64,000 nt of DNA from Methylobacterium sp. Leaf99. Its GTDB lineage: Bacteria > Pseudomonadota > Alphaproteobacteria > Rhizobiales > Beijerinckiaceae. The notes beneath the pieces are model-generated. The model ran no database searches. It saw only the letters and a list, made by a program, of their open reading frames with translations, and was not told the origin of the DNA. Each line of letters begins with the position of its first letter. The stretch's first letter is position 1. Below, piece after piece: positions 62,067 to 64,000 of this stretch. Location: contig NZ_LMMU01000008.1 of NCBI RefSeq assembly GCF_001422375.1, positions 262,268 through 326,267 on the forward strand, written 5' to 3'. Both the position numbers and the translations under genes were made by a program.

Positions 62067-63113
62067 TCAGCGCGGCATGAACGCCCAGTAGTCGAGGTCG
62101 AGGATCACCGACGGGTCGTAGGCGTCGCCCTGCTTGTCCGGGTGGTTGCCGCAGGGCTGGTTCTTCGTCGCCACCGTGCGCAGGCGCAGCAGCCCGACAT
62201 CGGACCGGCCGGGCAGTTCGGCCGTCTCCAGCACCTCGCTCCAGGCATAGACAGTGTCGCCGGCAAACAGCGGCGCCACGTGGCGGCCGGCGTTGATGCC
62301 GGCCAGCGCGAACGCGTTGGCGAGACCGTTGAAGCTCAGCGCGCGCGCCAGCGAGATCACGTGGCCGCCATAGATCAGACGCCGGCCGAAGCGGGTGTCC
62401 TTGGTGGCGAAGGCGTCGAAATGGACCTTGGCGGTGTTCTGGAACAGGCGGGTGGCGATCTGGTGTTCGGCCTCCTCCACGGTCATGCCGTCGACGTGGT
62501 CGATCTTCTCGCCGACGACGTAGTCCGAGAAGCGGTGCGGGCTTCCCGCAAGATCGACATCGTAGGCGCCCGCATCCAGCGGCGGCAGCGCCCCGGCGAG
62601 GTCGGCCGGCGACACCACCTTGGCGAAGGTCGGCACGTGTTCCTGCGCGATGATCGCCTCGGGGTCGCGCTTCTTGACGAGGACCCAGCGGCAATAGCTC
62701 AGCACCGTTTCGCCGTTGGCGTCCGAGCCCGTCGAGCGAACGTAGACTACGCCGGTCTGGCGATTGGAGCTTTCCTTGAGACCGATGACCTCGGAGACCG
62801 TGGACAGGGTCTCGCCCGGATAAACCGGCCGGCGGAAGCCGCCCTCGGCGTAGCCGAGGTTGGCCAGGGCGTTGAGCGAGATGTCCGGCACGGTCTTGCC
62901 GAACACCACGTGGAAGGTGAGCAGATCGTCCAGCGGGCTCTGCGGGTAGCCGAGCTTGCGTGCGAAGGCGTCCGACGACTGCACGGCGAAGCGCGGGCCG
63001 TAGAGCGCCGTGTAGAGCGCCACGTCGCCCGTGGTCACCGTGCGCGGCGTGGCATGGCGGATGGTCTCGCCGAGGCGATAATCCTCGAAGAAGCGGCCGG
63101 GATTGGTCTTCAT
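62067..63113 (-). CDS. mcd: mesaconyl-CoA hydratase-like double MaoC protein
   Basis: A 348-residue protein with two hot-dog/MaoC-type halves: residues about 5-160 (FFEDYRLGETIRHATPRTVTTGDVALYTALYG, RPVYPGETLSTVSEVIG) and about 180-345 (RLIYGGHVISLARALSFNGLANAF, PLFAGDTVYAWSEVLE). Its length and organisation fit mesaconyl-CoA hydratase (Mcd/MeaC), which interconverts mesaconyl-CoA and 3-methylmalyl-CoA in the ethylmalonyl-CoA pathway. A different enoyl-CoA hydratase is possible. The C-terminus (PSVILDLDYWAFMPR) also matches my recollection of this group. It is followed upstream by yggT. Confidence 0.78.
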   Translation of the reverse strand: MKTNPGRFFEDYRLGETIRHATPRTVTTGDVALYTALYGPRFAVQSSDAFARKLGYPQSPLDDLLTFHVVFGKTVPDISLNALANLGYAEGGFRRPVYPGETLSTVSEVIGLKESSNRQTGVVYVRSTGSDANGETVLSYCRWVLVKKRDPEAIIAQEHVPTFAKVVSPADLAGALPPLDAGAYDVDLAGSPHRFSDYVVGEKIDHVDGMTVEEAEHQIATRLFQNTAKVHFDAFATKDTRFGRRLIYGGHVISLARALSFNGLANAFALAGINAGRHVAPLFAGDTVYAWSEVLETAELPGRSDVGLLRLRTVATKNQPCGNHPDKQGDAYDPSVILDLDYWAFMPR

Positions 63114-63146
63114 GGGCGCGGGTCGTCTCTCGAAGGGATGGGGCGC

Positions 63147-63449
63147 TCAGCGCGTGTAGACGGTGGCCTGCACCGGTATGAATTCGTGGAGCAGGCGGCT
63201 GGCGAACAGCAGCAGCAGCACCAGCACGATGGGCGACAGGTCGACGCCGCCGAGGTTGGGCAGGATGTTGCGGATCGGCCGGAGCACCGGCTCGGTGAGC
63301 CGGTAGAGCACTTCGCCGATCTGCGAGACGATGGGGTTGCGGACGTTCACCACGTTGAACGCCACGAGCCAGCTCAGGACGGCGCTGGCGATGAGCACGT
63401 AGATGTAGAGCTGGACGACGGTGTCGAAGAGCCAGAGGAAGGCGTTCAT
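63147..63449 (-). CDS. YggT family membrane protein
   Basis: A 100-residue protein with two hydrophobic segments separated by the conserved loop NPIVSQIGEVLYRLTEPVLRPIRNILPNL (cited as the YggT signature region, residues about 38-66), then GVDLSPIVLVLLL. Members are linked to osmotic stress and cell division, but the mechanism is unknown. It lies 33 bases upstream of the mcd-like gene in the same direction. Confidence 0.92.
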   Translation of the reverse strand: MNAFLWLFDTVVQLYIYVLIASAVLSWLVAFNVVNVRNPIVSQIGEVLYRLTEPVLRPIRNILPNLGGVDLSPIVLVLLLLFASRLLHEFIPVQATVYTR

Positions 63450-63571
63450 GCGGGGGATCGATGTCCTCGTGGTCCCGCGCTCCGGGCACGGTTCACGCGC
63501 CCGCTCGGCAGCAGGATTTCCGGAATTGACAGGCCGGCGTGCGCAAGCCTAAAAGGCCCGCACCCCGGAAC

Positions 63572-63647
63572 GGGGCTGTAGCTCAGATGGGAGAGCGCCG
63601 CAATCGCACTGCGGAGGTCAGCGGTTCGATCCCGCTCAGCTCCACCA
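63572..63647 (+). tRNA. tRNA-Ala (anticodon CGC)
   Basis: A 76-base cloverleaf. Acceptor GGGGCTG pairs with CAGCTCC, the D-arm has AGCTCAGATGGGAGAGC, the anticodon stem CCGCA/TGCGG surrounds ATCGCAC with anticodon CGC, and the T-arm is AGCGGTTCGATCCCGCT. The CCA end is encoded (63645-63647). Confidence 0.96.
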
Positions 63648-64000
63648 CCGTTTTCTCCCAGGAGATCGGTGGTGATGCGATCCTCGGTCAGCGCCGCGCC
63701 GCCGTAGACAATCAGCAAAGTTTTCAGCGTCGGCCGGGGGATCGATCCAGTCGAGATCGGCACGCGCGCCATCGCCGGCTAGGGCGTCTTCGCAAAGTCT
63801 TTTGAGCCAGGGCATTGTCATGCTGAGTGTGACCATGGCGAGGTCGTTGGCCGCCCGCTTCTTGTAGCGGGTGGCGATGCGGCAATACTGGCGGCGATAC
63901 TGCTCGAGGCGTCCGATCAGCCGCTCGACCCTGTTGCGCTCCCGATATGCGGCCTTGTCGAAGTCGGGCTGCCGCGGCTGATCTTTGCGGGTCGGAATGA
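63636..64000 (-). CDS. IS5-like transposase, C-terminal part (partial, abnormal end)
   Basis: The frame enters from the right edge. IPTRKDQPRQPDFDKAAYRE, RNRVERLIGRLEQYRRQY and RIATRYKKRAANDLAMVTL match the C-terminal DDE-domain end of IS5-family transposases, including the conserved R-N-x-V-E-R...R-x-A-T-R-Y pattern with the catalytic Glu. After about MPWLKRL the frame continues for about 55 residues that do not look like transposase and stops inside the tRNA-Ala 3' end. The true stop was probably lost, or the element fused to neighbouring DNA. Confidence 0.75.
   Translation of the reverse strand, partial: IPTRKDQPRQPDFDKAAYRERNRVERLIGRLEQYRRQYCRIATRYKKRAANDLAMVTLSMTMPWLKRLCEDALAGDGARADLDWIDPPADAENFADCLRRRGADRGSHHHRSPGRKRWWS
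63648..64000 (-). mobile_element. IS5-family insertion sequence fragment at window edge
   Basis: An insertion sequence begins somewhere between the tRNA-Ala gene and about 63.8 kb and extends past the window. I cannot identify its terminal inverted repeat or target duplication because the other end is out of view. The tRNA itself is intact. Confidence 0.6.

Overview
The window is GC-rich (roughly two-thirds G+C), gene-dense DNA from an alphaproteobacterium. The best fit is Hyphomicrobiales, probably the Methylobacterium/Methylorubrum group. The main reasons are a mesaconyl-CoA hydratase-like double-MaoC protein (ethylmalonyl-CoA pathway), an alpha-type SspB, a CIRCE-controlled groESL, the alphaproteobacterial thyA/hflKC/degP/serB/miaA neighbourhood and the sdhCDAB order. 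The genus is inferred; the class is well supported. Nearly all content is core chromosome. Foreign-looking DNA is limited to an AT-rich dihydrofolate reductase gene (15.16-15.86 kb) and an insertion-sequence fragment at the right edge.

Layout. 0-1.2 kb: end of an unknown gene, a DUF167 protein and a membrane-anchored hypothetical. 1.3-4.8 kb (minus strand): an iron-uptake operon ftrA-ftrB-ftrD-ftrC followed 7 bases later by csaA. 5-9 kb: MATE exporter, DUF971 protein, moaA and a beta-hydroxyacid dehydrogenase. 9-16.7 kb: miaA, serB, degP, hflC, hflK, the AT-rich DHFR gene and thyA. 16.7-22 kb: CPBP protease, sspB, a cytochrome P450 and fumC with two small followers. 22-29.2 kb: AraC regulator/MBL-hydrolase divergent pair, glcF, glcE, a polysaccharide flippase and a CorA-type transporter. 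29.3-31.6 kb: CIRCE, groES, groEL and a terminator. 31.7-38.2 kb: orphan ParA ATPase with a small partner, a 2OG-Fe(II) oxygenase, an SbmA/YddA-type ABC transporter, lrgAB and a TerB protein. 38.4 kb: tRNA-Thr(CGT), then about 1.2 kb with only small reading frames. 39.7-46 kb: a large GGDEF/EAL protein and a periplasmic redox group (cupredoxin, DoxX-like, MauG-like). 46-50 kb: argC, a basic DUF5872-like protein and a tandem GT2 glycosyltransferase. 50-55.2 kb: an SLC13 permease and sdhCDAB. 55-60 kb: an RND efflux pump. 60-63.5 kb: L,D-transpeptidase, TSUP permease, mesaconyl-CoA hydratase and YggT. 63.57 kb: tRNA-Ala(CGC), then an IS5-like transposase running off the window.

Functional themes are central carbon metabolism (fumC, sdhCDAB, glcEF, mcd), membrane protein quality control (degP, hflKC, groESL, SspB), folate/thymidylate synthesis, ferrous-iron uptake and envelope transport. 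The most interesting observation is that the DHFR gene between hflK and thyA has about 40% G+C, lies opposite to both neighbours and carries an unrecognised C-terminal tail. This looks like replacement of the ancestral folA in place. Second is a GAATCGTTC core shared by the promoters of the iron-uptake operon and glcE. Third is an orphan ParA/partner pair with inverted repeats upstream. No CRISPR array, prophage or secretion cluster was seen.
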